DNA of 64,000 nucleotides, taken from Drouetiella hepatica Uher 2000/2452. Lineage in GTDB: Bacteria > Cyanobacteriota > Cyanobacteriia > Elainellales > Elainellaceae. The stretch covers positions 62,001-126,000 of the forward strand of contig JAHHHD010000013.1 of the NCBI GenBank assembly GCA_019359505.1, given 5' to 3'. Below the pieces are notes generated by a model. It had not been told where the DNA came from and did not search any database. It saw only the letters and a program-made list of their open reading frames with translations. Each line of letters starts with the position of its first letter. Position 1 is the first letter of the stretch. Shown in pieces: positions 18,989 through 28,500 of the stretch. Both the position numbers and the translations under genes were made by a program.

Positions 18989-19625
18989 GGCAGAAATCGG
19001 CGAACATTTCGTGGAAAGATCTCTTGAGTGTAGCGGGATTAATTTCATTCAGAACATCTAATTCGCCCAATATGGGAACTTTGCCGTAGTGGGCGATCGC
19101 CTCTCGGTTAATTTGATTTTTTGCCCCGTTTATAATTACGCCCAAAATAGGAATTTCTGCCTGTCTTAATGCCTGAATTGAAAGTAAAGTATGGTTGATT
19201 GTGCCTAACGAACTGCGAGCGACCAAGCACACGGGTAGGCTTAGTTTTTGAATTAGGTTAATCATCAAATCCTGCTGGTTTAGAGGCACTAATAAACCCC
19301 CTGCACCTTCGACAATTAAATGCGGTTTCTCATATGTCGTGGGTAGCTGAAAATCAGATAGATTGATTTGAATTTTGGCGATCGCTGCTGATGCGTGGGG
19401 AGACAGCGGCTCAGGTAATAGAAAGCGTTCTGGCAAGAAGTGAAAGGAGTCTAGCTGAGTTGCTTTCTGGATATAATGAGTGTCGGTGATAGGTTCCAGT
19501 CCAGATTGAATAGGCTTCCAATATGCCGCTCCTAGCCCTAAAGTCAGCATTGCAGAAACAACGGTTTTACCGACATTTGTGTCAGTTCCAGTGACAAAGA
19601 ACTGTTTGGGAAAGAGTGAATTCAC
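18978..19625 (-). CDS. bioD: Dethiobiotin synthetase BioD
   Basis: 215 residues. This ATP-dependent carboxylase closes the ureido ring of dethiobiotin. The P-loop TGTDTNVGKT lies at about residues 12-21. The EGAGGLLVPLN motif near 107 and the GVIINGAKN strand near 160 match the family. The start is GTG at 19625 and overlaps the bioC stop by 4 nt (GTGA). The 3' end overlaps bioA. The order bioC-bioD-bioA indicates one operon. Confidence 0.94.
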   Translation of the reverse strand: MNSLFPKQFFVTGTDTNVGKTVVSAMLTLGLGAAYWKPIQSGLEPITDTHYIQKATQLDSFHFLPERFLLPEPLSPHASAAIAKIQINLSDFQLPTTYEKPHLIVEGAGGLLVPLNQQDLMINLIQKLSLPVCLVARSSLGTINHTLLSIQALRQAEIPILGVIINGAKNQINREAIAHYGKVPILGELDVLNEINPATLKRSFHEMFADFCHAP

Positions 19626-20434
19626 CGCTGTAAAACTCCAAACGCAACGTGAAAATGTATTGTGATAGGTTGAGCAATTTGCTTGGTTTGGCTATCCCAA
19701 TATTCAATTAATCGCCGCATTTGTGAAAGGGATAGCTGCTTTCCTGTTGAATTAAATCCAGTCCCGATCGCCTTAAGGTTTCTGAAAAAATCAGACGCGC
19801 TATTGAACGTCAATCTAATGTTTTCTTCGTAGGTTTGATACTGACTGAACCCTTGGGCGAGAGCCGTCCAAACTGTCTCTGCATCAGGCAAGGGATTAGC
19901 CGTAAAAGGTAGATTCAGCTCCGTACAAATTTGTCTCCATTCCGGAAAACTTTGGCAAGTCGGAAATGAGATCAACAAAATGCCTCCCTCCTGAATCTGC
20001 GATCGCCAATTTTGCAGAGTTGCGATCGGATCAGCAAACCATTGAATCGTGAAGCCGCTGACGATCATGGCATAGGGAGAAGCAGAAGCGATCGCTTCCC
20101 CATCTAGTTGTCGGAATTCAATTAAGTTATGCTGTAGCGTCTGTAAATGAGTCCGACAAAATTGCAGCATTTCTGCCGATAGATCGGTAATTTCCAATGA
20201 TCGATCGGGAAAACTCTGAACGAGTTCCTGCGTAATAAAACCTGTTCCACAGCCCACTTCAAGGATCTTTCCAGGTGGCAGAATTAACGGCTGAGATAAG
20301 TAGCTAAGCAGCTGTTTTGCACAGTCTCTTTGCATCTGTGCTTCACCATGGTAGGCGGCTGCGGCTTGCCCAAAGTGAGAAGCGATCGCTTGTTTTGCCT
20401 GAGCTTGTTGAAGATTACGAGAAATAGGCAGCAT
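19622..20434 (-). CDS. bioC: Malonyl-ACP O-methyltransferase BioC
   Basis: 270 residues with a class I SAM-dependent methyltransferase fold. Motif I is EVGCGTGFITQ near residue 60, and ISGFTIQWF-type residues (IVSGFTIQWF) lie near 130. BioC methylates malonyl-ACP so that fatty-acid synthesis can build the pimeloyl chain. Its place between a BioH-like esterase and bioD supports BioC over other methyltransferases. It overlaps the esterase gene by about 20 nt and bioD by 4 nt. Confidence 0.9.
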   Translation of the reverse strand: MLPISRNLQQAQAKQAIASHFGQAAAAYHGEAQMQRDCAKQLLSYLSQPLILPPGKILEVGCGTGFITQELVQSFPDRSLEITDLSAEMLQFCRTHLQTLQHNLIEFRQLDGEAIASASPYAMIVSGFTIQWFADPIATLQNWRSQIQEGGILLISFPTCQSFPEWRQICTELNLPFTANPLPDAETVWTALAQGFSQYQTYEENIRLTFNSASDFFRNLKAIGTGFNSTGKQLSLSQMRRLIEYWDSQTKQIAQPITIHFHVAFGVLQR

Positions 20435-21092
20435 GAGTAGCGTTTAAGATTGACCAACAGGTGTGAAAATGAGTGAAGGGCAGGGCGTGACCTGAATCAG
20501 GAATCTCAATGTATTCAGTATTGTCTCCTAATGACTTCAATAACGTTTTACTTTGACTGGATGAAACAATTTGATCTTGAGTTCCATGAAAGATGATCTT
20601 AGGAATTTGCTCTAATTTGGCGAAAGCAATGGAAGAATTGTCTAAGTTCTTCAGATCGCTGACTAACAGCTCTAAATTATAGAACTTATATTCTGCTGTT
20701 TCTTCAGGTTGAGGAAGATAGCACTTCGATCGAAAGTTCTGCAACACGAACCGAGGATCTTTCTCTAGCTGATCTAGCATGATCCTGAGAATGGTTTGCG
20801 ATCGTCGCCTCAACAATTCCTGCCGGGGATGAAATTCGGAAAAACTGCTGAAGATAATTAGCAAGTCTGCCTGCTGTAGATGCGCGATTGGACAAAGATG
20901 CAGCCCATAGGAGTGAGCCAGCAGAATTTTTGTCGATTTCCCAAACTTAACTTCAACGGGATTGCAAAAGTAGCCGCGATCGAACGCTTGAAATTGCAAG
21001 TTCTGTTGCTCAAATTTCGCTTGCCACGATTGCCAGCAGGTAGAGTCAAAACCCCAGCCATGATAGGCAATCACTTCAGCTTTGTCACTCAT
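20415..21092 (-). CDS. Alpha/beta hydrolase, BioH/BioG-like pimeloyl-ACP methyl esterase
   Basis: 225 residues from the ATG at 21092, which overlaps the bioF stop by 8 nt. The oxyanion-side motif YHGWGFDS (near 10-17), nucleophile Ser in LLAHSYGLH (near 60) and a late DSGHALPF with the catalytic His fit a small alpha/beta hydrolase. Between bioF and bioC, the expected job is to cleave pimeloyl-ACP methyl ester, ending the BioC-initiated chain. Several unrelated esterase types (BioH, BioG, BioJ, BioK) do this in different bacteria, and I cannot assign the type from the sequence alone. The Ser motif lacks the usual final Gly (SYGLH rather than SxGG). Confidence 0.82.
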   Translation of the reverse strand: MSDKAEVIAYHGWGFDSTCWQSWQAKFEQQNLQFQAFDRGYFCNPVEVKFGKSTKILLAHSYGLHLCPIAHLQQADLLIIFSSFSEFHPRQELLRRRSQTILRIMLDQLEKDPRFVLQNFRSKCYLPQPEETAEYKFYNLELLVSDLKNLDNSSIAFAKLEQIPKIIFHGTQDQIVSSSQSKTLLKSLGDNTEYIEIPDSGHALPFTHFHTCWSILNATHAAYFS

Positions 21093-22284
21093 GCCACTCA
21101 CCGATCGCATTAACTAAGCGATTGATTTGCTCTCGCTGATGCTGACTAGAGAGCGCCAGCCGAATCCGTGAGGTTCCTTCAGCCACCGTGGGCGGGCGAA
21201 TGGCGATCGCTAAAATGCCTTGCTCCTCTAGCCATTGACCGAGCCGCAGCGTTTTCCCTGCATCGCCCACCATCAGCGGCACAATCTGCGAATCTGAACC
21301 TGCCGTGTCGTAGCCCAACTGATGCAGCTGAGTTCTCAAATAGTCTGCCAATTGAGTCAGGTATTGACGCTCTGGCTCCAGGGTTGGCATTAGCTCTAAT
21401 GCGGCGGCGATCGCGCCAATCACAGCAGGCGGCAACGCCGTGGTGTAAATGAAGCCACCACAGCAATTCACAAAATAATCCTTCAGCTTGTGGGAACAGG
21501 TGACGAACGCGCCAAATGCTCCAAACGCTTTCCCAAAGGTGCCGACCGCAATATCTGCCCCCTCCTGATGAGCCGCCAAACCCATGCCATCTTGACCTAA
21601 AACACCCAGCGCATGAGCGTCATCAAGATACAGAATGGCATTATGTTTCTCTGCCAGGTTGACGAGCGTAGCAACGTCACTGCGATCGCCATCCATACTA
21701 AACACAGTTTCGGTGACAATTACCACGCGGCTGTAATCCCCTGCCTGATGCAGCAGCTTTTCCAGATGATTCAAATCATTGTGAGCATAGCGAATAAACC
21801 GAGCTTGGCTAGCCAGAATGCCCTGAATCAGGCTGTTGTGAATCAGGCGATCGCACAGCACCAATGACCGCGAATCCAGCAAAGATGCCAACAGCGAAAC
21901 GTTTGCCTGAAAGCCCGAATTGAACAGCAATGCAGCTTCCCGTCCACAGGCGATCGCCAGTTTCTCCTCTAGCTGCTGATGAATGTCGTAGGTGCCTGTC
22001 ACCAGCCGCGAAGCCGTCGAACCCGCCCCGTATCGCGCTGTGTAGTCCTGTGCAGCGGCAATTAAGGCGGGATGTTTCGATAATCCCAAATAATCATTAG
22101 AGCTAAAATTCAGCAGTTTTTGCCCGTTTTTTAGCACCCGTACCGCATCAAGGGGCGTAATGGACTGGAGCGATCGCCAACGCTGGGTTTGCTGCCGTTC
22201 GGCTAGGGCGCGATCGACAAAGGCCAGCTTGTCAGGTGGCAGGTCAGACGGGAGTTGAGAGGGGGACTGCACTGTGGACGGCAC
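21085..22284 (-). CDS. bioF: 8-amino-7-oxononanoate synthase BioF
   Basis: 399 residues. This PLP enzyme joins pimeloyl-ACP and alanine to make KAPA, the first ring-carbon intermediate of biotin. NFSSNDYLGLSKHP (near 60), YGAGSTASRLVTGT (near 88), DDAHALGVLG (near 218) and the PLP lysine in TFGKAFGAFGAF (near 244) are all family hallmarks. The start is GTG at 22284; no better start is seen in frame. It is the first gene of the biotin operon. The 3' remnant of a toxin frame reaches into its first codons, so transcripts from the antitoxin promoter could run into it. Confidence 0.95.
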   Translation of the reverse strand: MPSTVQSPSQLPSDLPPDKLAFVDRALAERQQTQRWRSLQSITPLDAVRVLKNGQKLLNFSSNDYLGLSKHPALIAAAQDYTARYGAGSTASRLVTGTYDIHQQLEEKLAIACGREAALLFNSGFQANVSLLASLLDSRSLVLCDRLIHNSLIQGILASQARFIRYAHNDLNHLEKLLHQAGDYSRVVIVTETVFSMDGDRSDVATLVNLAEKHNAILYLDDAHALGVLGQDGMGLAAHQEGADIAVGTFGKAFGAFGAFVTCSHKLKDYFVNCCGGFIYTTALPPAVIGAIAAALELMPTLEPERQYLTQLADYLRTQLHQLGYDTAGSDSQIVPLMVGDAGKTLRLGQWLEEQGILAIAIRPPTVAEGTSRIRLALSSQHQREQINRLVNAIGEWHE

Positions 22285-22393
22285 GGTATGACAATGACAA
22301 ACTCATCGCGTGATAAATCATAACAGTTCGAGCGGGCGACTCTTCAGCGAGCAGTGCAATCCAATATCCTGTATCGGCAAAGACGGTTTTCAT
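22244..22393 (-). pseudogene. Truncated PIN-domain (VapC-type) toxin
   Basis: The ATG at 22393 overlaps the stop of the antitoxin-like gene by 4 nt (ATGA), the usual coupling in VapBC-type operons. The first 16 residues (MKTVFADTGYWIALLA) match the start of PIN ribonucleases, including the first catalytic Asp. The frame then loses family character and stops after 49 codons, overlapping the start of bioF in another frame. A whole PIN toxin is about 130 residues, so the body was deleted and bioF now abuts the stump. Too short to be annotated by length-based callers. Confidence 0.6.
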
Positions 22394-22668
22394 TCCTCAA
22401 CTTTGGGCGCACCGTAGAGGTAGTGATCGTGGTTGATGGAACCGTCATGGGGAAGCTTGTCCCATTCTCCCGGTGGGACTTGAGCTTGAATTGCTTCAAC
22501 TTGTTTCAACAGATCCAGGATGCCATTGGTTTGTGGAACTGAAGCAGCAGATGTTTCTGCTTTCGCCTGCTGCCGTTGCTTGAGGAAAAGGCAAAAATCG
22601 AGAATTTCCTCAACTGTTGCATCGGGCGCGTGTTTAAGTTCGTTAAGCAACTGTTCTTTGGTACTCAT
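22390..22668 (-). CDS. DUF2281-like antitoxin (orphan)
   Basis: 92 residues. An N-terminal amphipathic helix pair (LLNELKHAPDATVEEILDFC, near 7-26) is followed by a Gln/Lys-rich linker. The C-terminal tail (WDKLPHDGSINHDHYLYG) is typical of small antitoxins that pair with PIN toxins: the tail fills the toxin active site. The partner downstream is only a stump, so this antitoxin now stands alone. It lies just upstream of the biotin operon on the same strand. Confidence 0.7.
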   Translation of the reverse strand: MSTKEQLLNELKHAPDATVEEILDFCLFLKQRQQAKAETSAASVPQTNGILDLLKQVEAIQAQVPPGEWDKLPHDGSINHDHYLYGAPKVEE

Positions 22669-23035
22669 CTAATTTTGCGCTTCGTGTCTCTACTATGCTC
22701 ATTGTAGAGCGATCGTTTCAACAGTTTCCAAGGCTGGTATGGAGTTTACTGTAATTGCAGAAGTGGTGAAAGGGATAAGCGAAAGGTGGTGTTGAGTGTT
22801 TTGCGGTGTTGATCAGCCCTGATAGCGATCGCATATTCAACTGCAAACGCGATTGTCCCTCGCAGCCCTACCATCGACTGGCAGTATTCCAGTTTCTCGT
22901 TGCCACTGCGCTGCCAGTTGCAAAAACGTTTCCTCCAATACCGTGCTGGCATTCCATGAGCCTAAGATGCGGCAGTATACAGATTTTGCCGTAGTGTCAT
23001 AGTATCTCTTAGCTTAATGGATGGAGATTAGCCAA
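22669..23035. other. Intergenic region, no supported gene
   Basis: This 367-nt divergent region between the antitoxin and the FAD oxidase holds both promoters. A 68-codon frame on the minus strand (22746-22952) has no recognisable protein features. No long hairpin was found. Confidence 0.5.
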
Positions 23036-24406
23036 ATGACAGTAGCCGCACTTAACTGGAATGCATTGGATTGGGACAGATTTGCCACAGAGCTAGAGGG
23101 CATCGAAGTCATCCGCGATCCGGCTCAGGTCAGCAAACTCTCGAAGGATTACTACACCTACAGCCCCATCCTGGTGCTGCTGTTGAGCGACAAAGTGGGC
23201 GACGTGGTCGTGCGTCCGGCAAGCGAAGCAGAAGTGCTGAAGGTGGCGGAACTCTGCGTCCGGCACAAGATTCCTCTGACCGTCCGGGGGGCAGGCACAG
23301 GTAACTACGGTCAATGCGTGCCGCTTCAGGGAGGCGTAATTCTCGACATGACCAAAATGCAGGCCGTCAAGTGGATGAAGCCCGGAATCGCCTGCGTCGA
23401 GCCAGGGGCAAAGCTATCGGCGATCGACAAACAAACCCGCGAAATCGGCTGGGAAATCCGCATGGCTCCTTCTACCTACCGAACAGCCACGATCGGCGGC
23501 TTCATTAGCGGCGGCAGCGGCGGCATTGGCTCGATTACCTATGGACAATTGCGCGATCGCGGCAACCTTAACGCCGTGCGGGTGGTGACGATGGAAGACC
23601 AGCCACGCGTGATTGAGCTGCGGGGAGACGAGGTGCAAAAGGTGAACCATGCCTACGGCACCAACGGCATTATTACCGAGCTAGAGATTCCCCTCGGTGC
23701 CGCCTACGCCTGGGCAGAAGTGATTGTCACCTTTGCGGATTTCATGACGGCAGCTCGATTTGGGCAAACCCTCAGCGACTCCGACGGCATCATCAAAAAG
23801 CTAATCTCTATTCATGCAGCACCGATCGCCAACTATTTTGCTGCCCTCAAGAGCGTCATTCCACCCGACAGCCACTGCGCCCTGCTGATGATTGCCGAAT
23901 CTAGCCTGGAACCCTTTGGTGAGCTGGTGAAGCAATTCAACGGCACGGTGGTCTACCAAAAGTCGGCACAGGAAGCCAGCAAAGGCACGATGCTGTGCGA
24001 GTACACCTGGAACCACACGACCTTGCACGCCCGCAGCGTCGATCCTTCCCTTACCTATCTACAGACCCTATTCCCGCCCGACAAAGACCTGAAGCTGCTG
24101 GAGCATATGTATCACCACTATGGCGATGAGGTGATGATGCATCTAGAGTTTCTGCGCGCCAACGGCACTGCCCTGCCTGCTGCCCTGCAAATTGTCCGGT
24201 TCAGCACGCCCGATCGCCTCCAGGAGATCATCCAGTACCACGAAGATCAAGGAGCCTTTATCGCCAATCCCCATACCTATGTGTTAGAAGATGGCGGTCG
24301 GAAGGCGATCGATCCGATCCAGCTTCAGTTTAAAGAGGCGATTGATCCCTACGGGTTACTCAATCCGGGCAAGATGAAAGCCTGGGATCAGCGAGAGTTG
24401 GGATAG
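23036..24406 (+). CDS. FAD-binding oxidoreductase (PCMH / GlcD-like)
   Basis: About 456 residues. The N-terminal half is a PCMH-type FAD domain with VVRPASEAEVLKVAELC, the TVRGAGTGNYGQCVPLQGG flavin loop and the GGFISGGSGGIGS motif. The C-terminal half is the FAD oxidase cap ending PYGLLNPGKMKAW. Relatives include glycolate, D-lactate and alditol oxidases; the substrate cannot be told here. The ATG at 23036 has GGAG 9 nt upstream and is preferred to the ATG at 23021, which itself contains that site. It stands alone, without the GlcE/GlcF subunits. Two-thirds of the gene is noticeably GC-rich compared with its flanks. Confidence 0.85.
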   Translation: MTVAALNWNALDWDRFATELEGIEVIRDPAQVSKLSKDYYTYSPILVLLLSDKVGDVVVRPASEAEVLKVAELCVRHKIPLTVRGAGTGNYGQCVPLQGGVILDMTKMQAVKWMKPGIACVEPGAKLSAIDKQTREIGWEIRMAPSTYRTATIGGFISGGSGGIGSITYGQLRDRGNLNAVRVVTMEDQPRVIELRGDEVQKVNHAYGTNGIITELEIPLGAAYAWAEVIVTFADFMTAARFGQTLSDSDGIIKKLISIHAAPIANYFAALKSVIPPDSHCALLMIAESSLEPFGELVKQFNGTVVYQKSAQEASKGTMLCEYTWNHTTLHARSVDPSLTYLQTLFPPDKDLKLLEHMYHHYGDEVMMHLEFLRANGTALPAALQIVRFSTPDRLQEIIQYHEDQGAFIANPHTYVLEDGGRKAIDPIQLQFKEAIDPYGLLNPGKMKAWDQRELG

Positions 24407-24489
24407 CAAGCCTTCTCAGATGACAGCCAGTTCCATCGCATTGAGTATCACGACGATCTTGCTTTGCGCGATCGCTCTTGCACAAAGCA

Positions 24490-24870
24490 ACATAACGATC
24501 GCGCAAAACGGCAAGTTGATTGCGCCTCGCCACATGATGATGTTTATTTGTACAACCGTTATCCCACTGAGTAATGCGACAATATAGCCGGATTCAATTT
24601 CTTTAGGACATTTTGGGTGGCGCGCGGAGCGCGCCACCCAAAATGTCCCCGCCCTAATCCAGGTGAATGCAGCTATATTTCTGAGGAACGAGCCAATCGT
24701 GCCCTGCAACATGACGATGTTTGCTTGTGCAAGGGTGATCGCACCGAGTAACGCGACAATATTTCAGAGGAACGAGCCGATCCTGCTGTGTGACATGACG
24801 ATGTTTGCTTGCGCAAGGGCGATCGCACTGAGTATCGCACTGAGTATCGCACTAAATAATGCGACGACGG
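24490..24870. repeat. Degenerate 84-bp tandem repeats with 12-bp triplication
   Basis: Units share ATGACGATGTTTGCTTG, GCGATCGCAC and GAGTAACGCGACAATAT. Two units lie exactly 84 nt apart (ATATTT at 24675 and 24759), and an older diverged unit precedes them, split by a family A element. In the last unit GCACTGAGTATC occurs at 24825 and 24837 and, diverged, at 24849. A translation on the minus strand is hydrophobic and periodic (VALLGAITLAQANIVM-like), so this may be the remains of a repeat protein gene. Confidence 0.65.
24582..24678 (-). mobile_element. Family A palindromic element A6 inserted in the tandem repeat
   Basis: Starts ATATAGC and ends GCTATAT. Inner hairpin arms 24606-24625 / 24629-24648 (20 nt, perfect, loop GGA). 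It interrupts the sequence GCGACAATATTTC that is intact in the next 84-bp unit, so the empty site is visible. Removing TAGC...GCTA plus one TA restores it exactly. In minus-strand orientation its order (left GGATTAGGGCGGGG, hairpin, TCCTAAA) matches the other family A copies. Confidence 0.75.
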
Positions 24871-25026
24871 TTTAGAAGAGAGAATAATGAATCGTCAAAT
24901 TACCGTACTCAGCCGCATTCTAGTCTCTTAGTTTTGTCAGTCACACAGGTGGTTGGAAGAACTTGCTCAACCACCAGCGCTTAATCATCCAACCCTTGAT
25001 TCACCTCAACTGGCTTAAGCAATGGT

Positions 25027-25119
25027 TATGGCAACCGCCAAGGCGATTGGGATGGGGAATCAGGGTGGGGCGCGAAGCGCCCCACCCTGAATTTCCTAAG
25101 CAAACTGGCGACAGCTACA
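25027..25119 (+). mobile_element. Family A palindromic element A1
   Basis: Left end TATGGCAACCGCCAAGGCG, right end TAAGCAAACTGGCGACAGC followed by TACA. Inner arms TCAGGGTGGGGCGC (25060-25073) and complement (25077-25090) with loop GAA. Lies about 380 nt upstream of the giant RTX gene. Confidence 0.75.
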
Positions 25120-25502
25120 CAAATGTTCCCGATCGCCTCTCTAGAATCTGGATTTGGGCAGCTCACCGACCAGATAAATCAGTTTATTTGCCCCATTATC
25201 CATCAGCCCACCCTACAGCGCATCTTTTCATTTCAGTAGGGTGGTTAATGAATGCTATGTGCAAATCACTTCGTTTGTGATGTGTAATTTAAATCTAAGT
25301 AGCTACAGATAGAAATTTTGAGAAAGCGGGAATAATGAGCTTTAGCCGAGAATAAGTGCTCACTGTATGCCCATTTGAGTAACTCTTGTTGCTTTTCTCT
25401 TCAGTACATTTACTTATCTTTACTGAGATTTATTGATAAGTGCTTCTAGTTAACGACTAGGAACTAATCTGCACTACATATTTTATCGCTGGAGCCTTTT
25501 CT

Positions 25503-28500
25503 ATGAACTCTAATTTTTTTACAACTCTGGTTTGTCTTGACTCCAATGTTGACAACTATCAAGACCTAGTTCAAGACTTAACTTCCAGCATCAAAATAAT
25601 TATCTTTGACGAAACGCAAGATGGTATCACGCAGATTACAGAAGCTTTACGTACTTATCCTTCTATCCTCACCGTTCATATCATTGCTCATGGCTCTCCA
25701 GGCTGCCTCTACCTTGGGAATAACTCACTTAGCTTAGAAACGCTTGGACGCTACTCTTCAGCTCTGCAATCCTGGTTCTCCCAGGCTGCTAAATCTGCGA
25801 TCGCTCATCCTCAGATTCTTCTCTATGGCTGTAATGTTGCGGCTGGCGATGCTGGAGCTGAGTTTCTCTCCAAGCTACACGAATTGACGCAAGCTAGCAT
25901 TGCTGCTTCCACAACTCTTGTAGGTCATACCGCTTTAGGGAGTAACTGGCAGCTCGATTATCAACTGGGTCAAACTGACGCAAAAAACCCGATCGCACTT
26001 GATGTTCTCCAAGCCTATCAGGGAGTTCTGGTAGCTCCAACCATTACTGACACGCTCACTCTAACTCGCTCCACGTCTGAAGAGACGACTTTGACAATAT
26101 CAGGATTATCAATCGCTGATTCTGATACTCCCACCCAAAGCGTTACCTTGGCTGTCACAAATGGTAAGGTGCTGCTGGCATCTACTACTGGATTAACGGT
26201 AACGGGAAATAACTCATCGAGCATTACTCTATCGGGTGCGATCGCCAATGTGAACGCAGCCTTGAATGGCATGACCTACACGCCAAACTTAGACTATGCC
26301 AACAGTGAAACATTGGTGTTGACTACCAATGATGGAACGACAACTGTTTCTAAAAATGTGGCGATCGCCGTCACCCCCGTCAACGACGTTCCCATCATGG
26401 TTCCCACGGCTGCCAGCATGGCAGAGGGTGGCACGGGTAGTTTTGCAGCAGTCAACTTTGGATTGAGCGATGTTGATAACGTTGCAGCTCAGATTATTAT
26501 CAAGATTGCAGCTTTGCCCAGCAAAGGCTTTCTTACCTTCAATGGTTCTCGTCTTGTCGTTGGCTCAACTTTCTCCAGTGACCAAATTCCGCAACTGCAA
26601 TACCATCACGATGGCACGCAAACTACGGCAGTAGGAGGAACTAGCGATAGCTTTCAAGTGACCGTTGATGATGGTGCTGGGGGAACAATTGCCGCAACAA
26701 ATATTCCTGTTACTATCACGCCTGTCAACCAATTACCTACGGTTGGTGGCACAAATACCTTGTTTGAAGGACAAGCTGATTATCCTGTCACGATTACTAT
26801 CGGCGATCCGGATCAAACTGCGCCGACTTACGGTATTAAGATTCTTTCCCTACCGCTAGATGGCACTTTAAAGTTGAACGGCACTGCCGTTATCGTCAAT
26901 CAAAACCTAACCTCGGCTGATCTGGCTAACTTAACCTTTAGCCATGACGGCAACGATGCCAACAACGGTAACCCACCTAACGTTAGTTTTCAGGTGCAGA
27001 TACTAGACGATGGTGGGGGAACTGGAGTACCGGGTTCAACGACGGCGGCGATCGCGCTTACCATTCGCCCAAACAACGACGATCCGGTATTGGCTCAAAA
27101 TAACGGACTAACCCTCAATACCCAAACAGAAGGGTTAACTAAAGTCCTCACCAGTGCTGATCTACAAGTCACTGATCCTGATTCGGGGACGCTCCAGTTA
27201 ACGTTTACGATTAAGCAAGCCCCCGATCCAACCCAGGGCACTATTCAACGCTTTGATGGCACAAACTGGGAAAAATTGGGTGTGGGTACAACCTTCACCC
27301 AAGATGATCTCAACAGTAGTCGGGTGCGCTACTCATTTCACAAATCTACCACTGCTGGAGAAACCTTTACCGACAGTTTTCAATTTGAAGTTCGGGACAG
27401 CGAAATCACCGAGTATCCCGCTGTACGAGAAGGAGGCATCTGGAAACCAGATGGCTCTGCCCTAGACATAAAAACCTTTAGTATCTCTATCACGACCCCG
27501 GCAGCAAGCGGTGGACCTGGTGGAACCGAAACTCTGATTGCTGGCAATGCGCTGCCTACTACAGTCAACAACACGGGTTTCGCAGGTCTACTAGAAGGTG
27601 AAACCATTAGCATCACTAACACGATGCTGAAAACCATAGATTCTGATAATTCTGCCAGCGAACTTGTTTATCGCATTGGGCAAGCGCCTACAAGCGGGAC
27701 AATCAAAGTCAATGGCAACCCCATAGGATTGTACGGCTCCTTTACACAGGATGACATTGACACAGGTAAAGTAACATTTGTCCATGCTGGGGACGAAGAC
27801 TTTCTAGATAGCTTTAGGTTCACGGTGAGCGATGGAACAAATATTCTCTCACAGCAAACTTTCAGCATTGACATTACTCCCCAAAACGATTCACCGATCG
27901 TTGCTATCAATGGCTCTCCTAATACCGTTGAAGCTGGAACAGTCAACATCACCAATGCTCATCTTTCCCTCGCTGATATAGACGGAACAGGAGAAAAGTC
28001 AGGTACAGGTTACGCAACTCCCAACGCTCTCACGTTTACTGTTACAGCATTGCCTAGCTTTGGAATACTCCAGGTTGATCAAGGGAGCGGTTACGTCGAT
28101 GTCACAACTAGCACAATCATCACTAAAGCAGAGTTAGACGGCAATAAGCTTCGCTATGTTCACAACGGAACTGAAAATTTTGCCGATAGCTTTTCAGTGC
28201 AAGCTAATGACAATACGATTGAAGCGCCCGCCAATAATCTCAGCACTACTAAAACAGTCAGTATTGAAATTGCCAGTCTCAATGATGCTCCTGTATTCTC
28301 TTCTTCCAAGAACTTAGTTGTAGAGGAAGGAGCAACCGGCAGTATTTTAGGTGCAAATGGTGTGGCAGGGGATTCTCCTCGCCTCGTTTATACAGATACA
28401 GATAACACAACGATTCAGCGGCAGTACCGTATCAACACTTCAACTGCTAATGGCTCTGTACAATTGAATGGCAAAGCATTAGCGGTCGGCAGCGTCTTCA

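Larger units (their letters stand above)
24407..25502. other. 1.1 kb repeat-rich intergenic region
   Basis: Holds a degenerate 84-bp tandem repeat cluster (24490-24870), family A hairpin elements at 24582-24678 and 25027-25119, and about 380 nt of promoter-side sequence before the giant RTX gene. Open frames on both strands here (for example plus 24663-24875 and 24963-25280) are by-products of the repeats and are not supported as genes. Confidence 0.65.

Noticed and set aside
24416-24875. Open frames of 70-98 codons on both strands
   Set aside because: They run through degenerate 84-bp repeats and a palindromic insertion. The frames differ on each side and have no supported start.
24963-25280. 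105-codon open frame on the plus strand
   Set aside because: It passes straight through palindromic element A1, so much of the protein would be encoded by a dispersed repeat.
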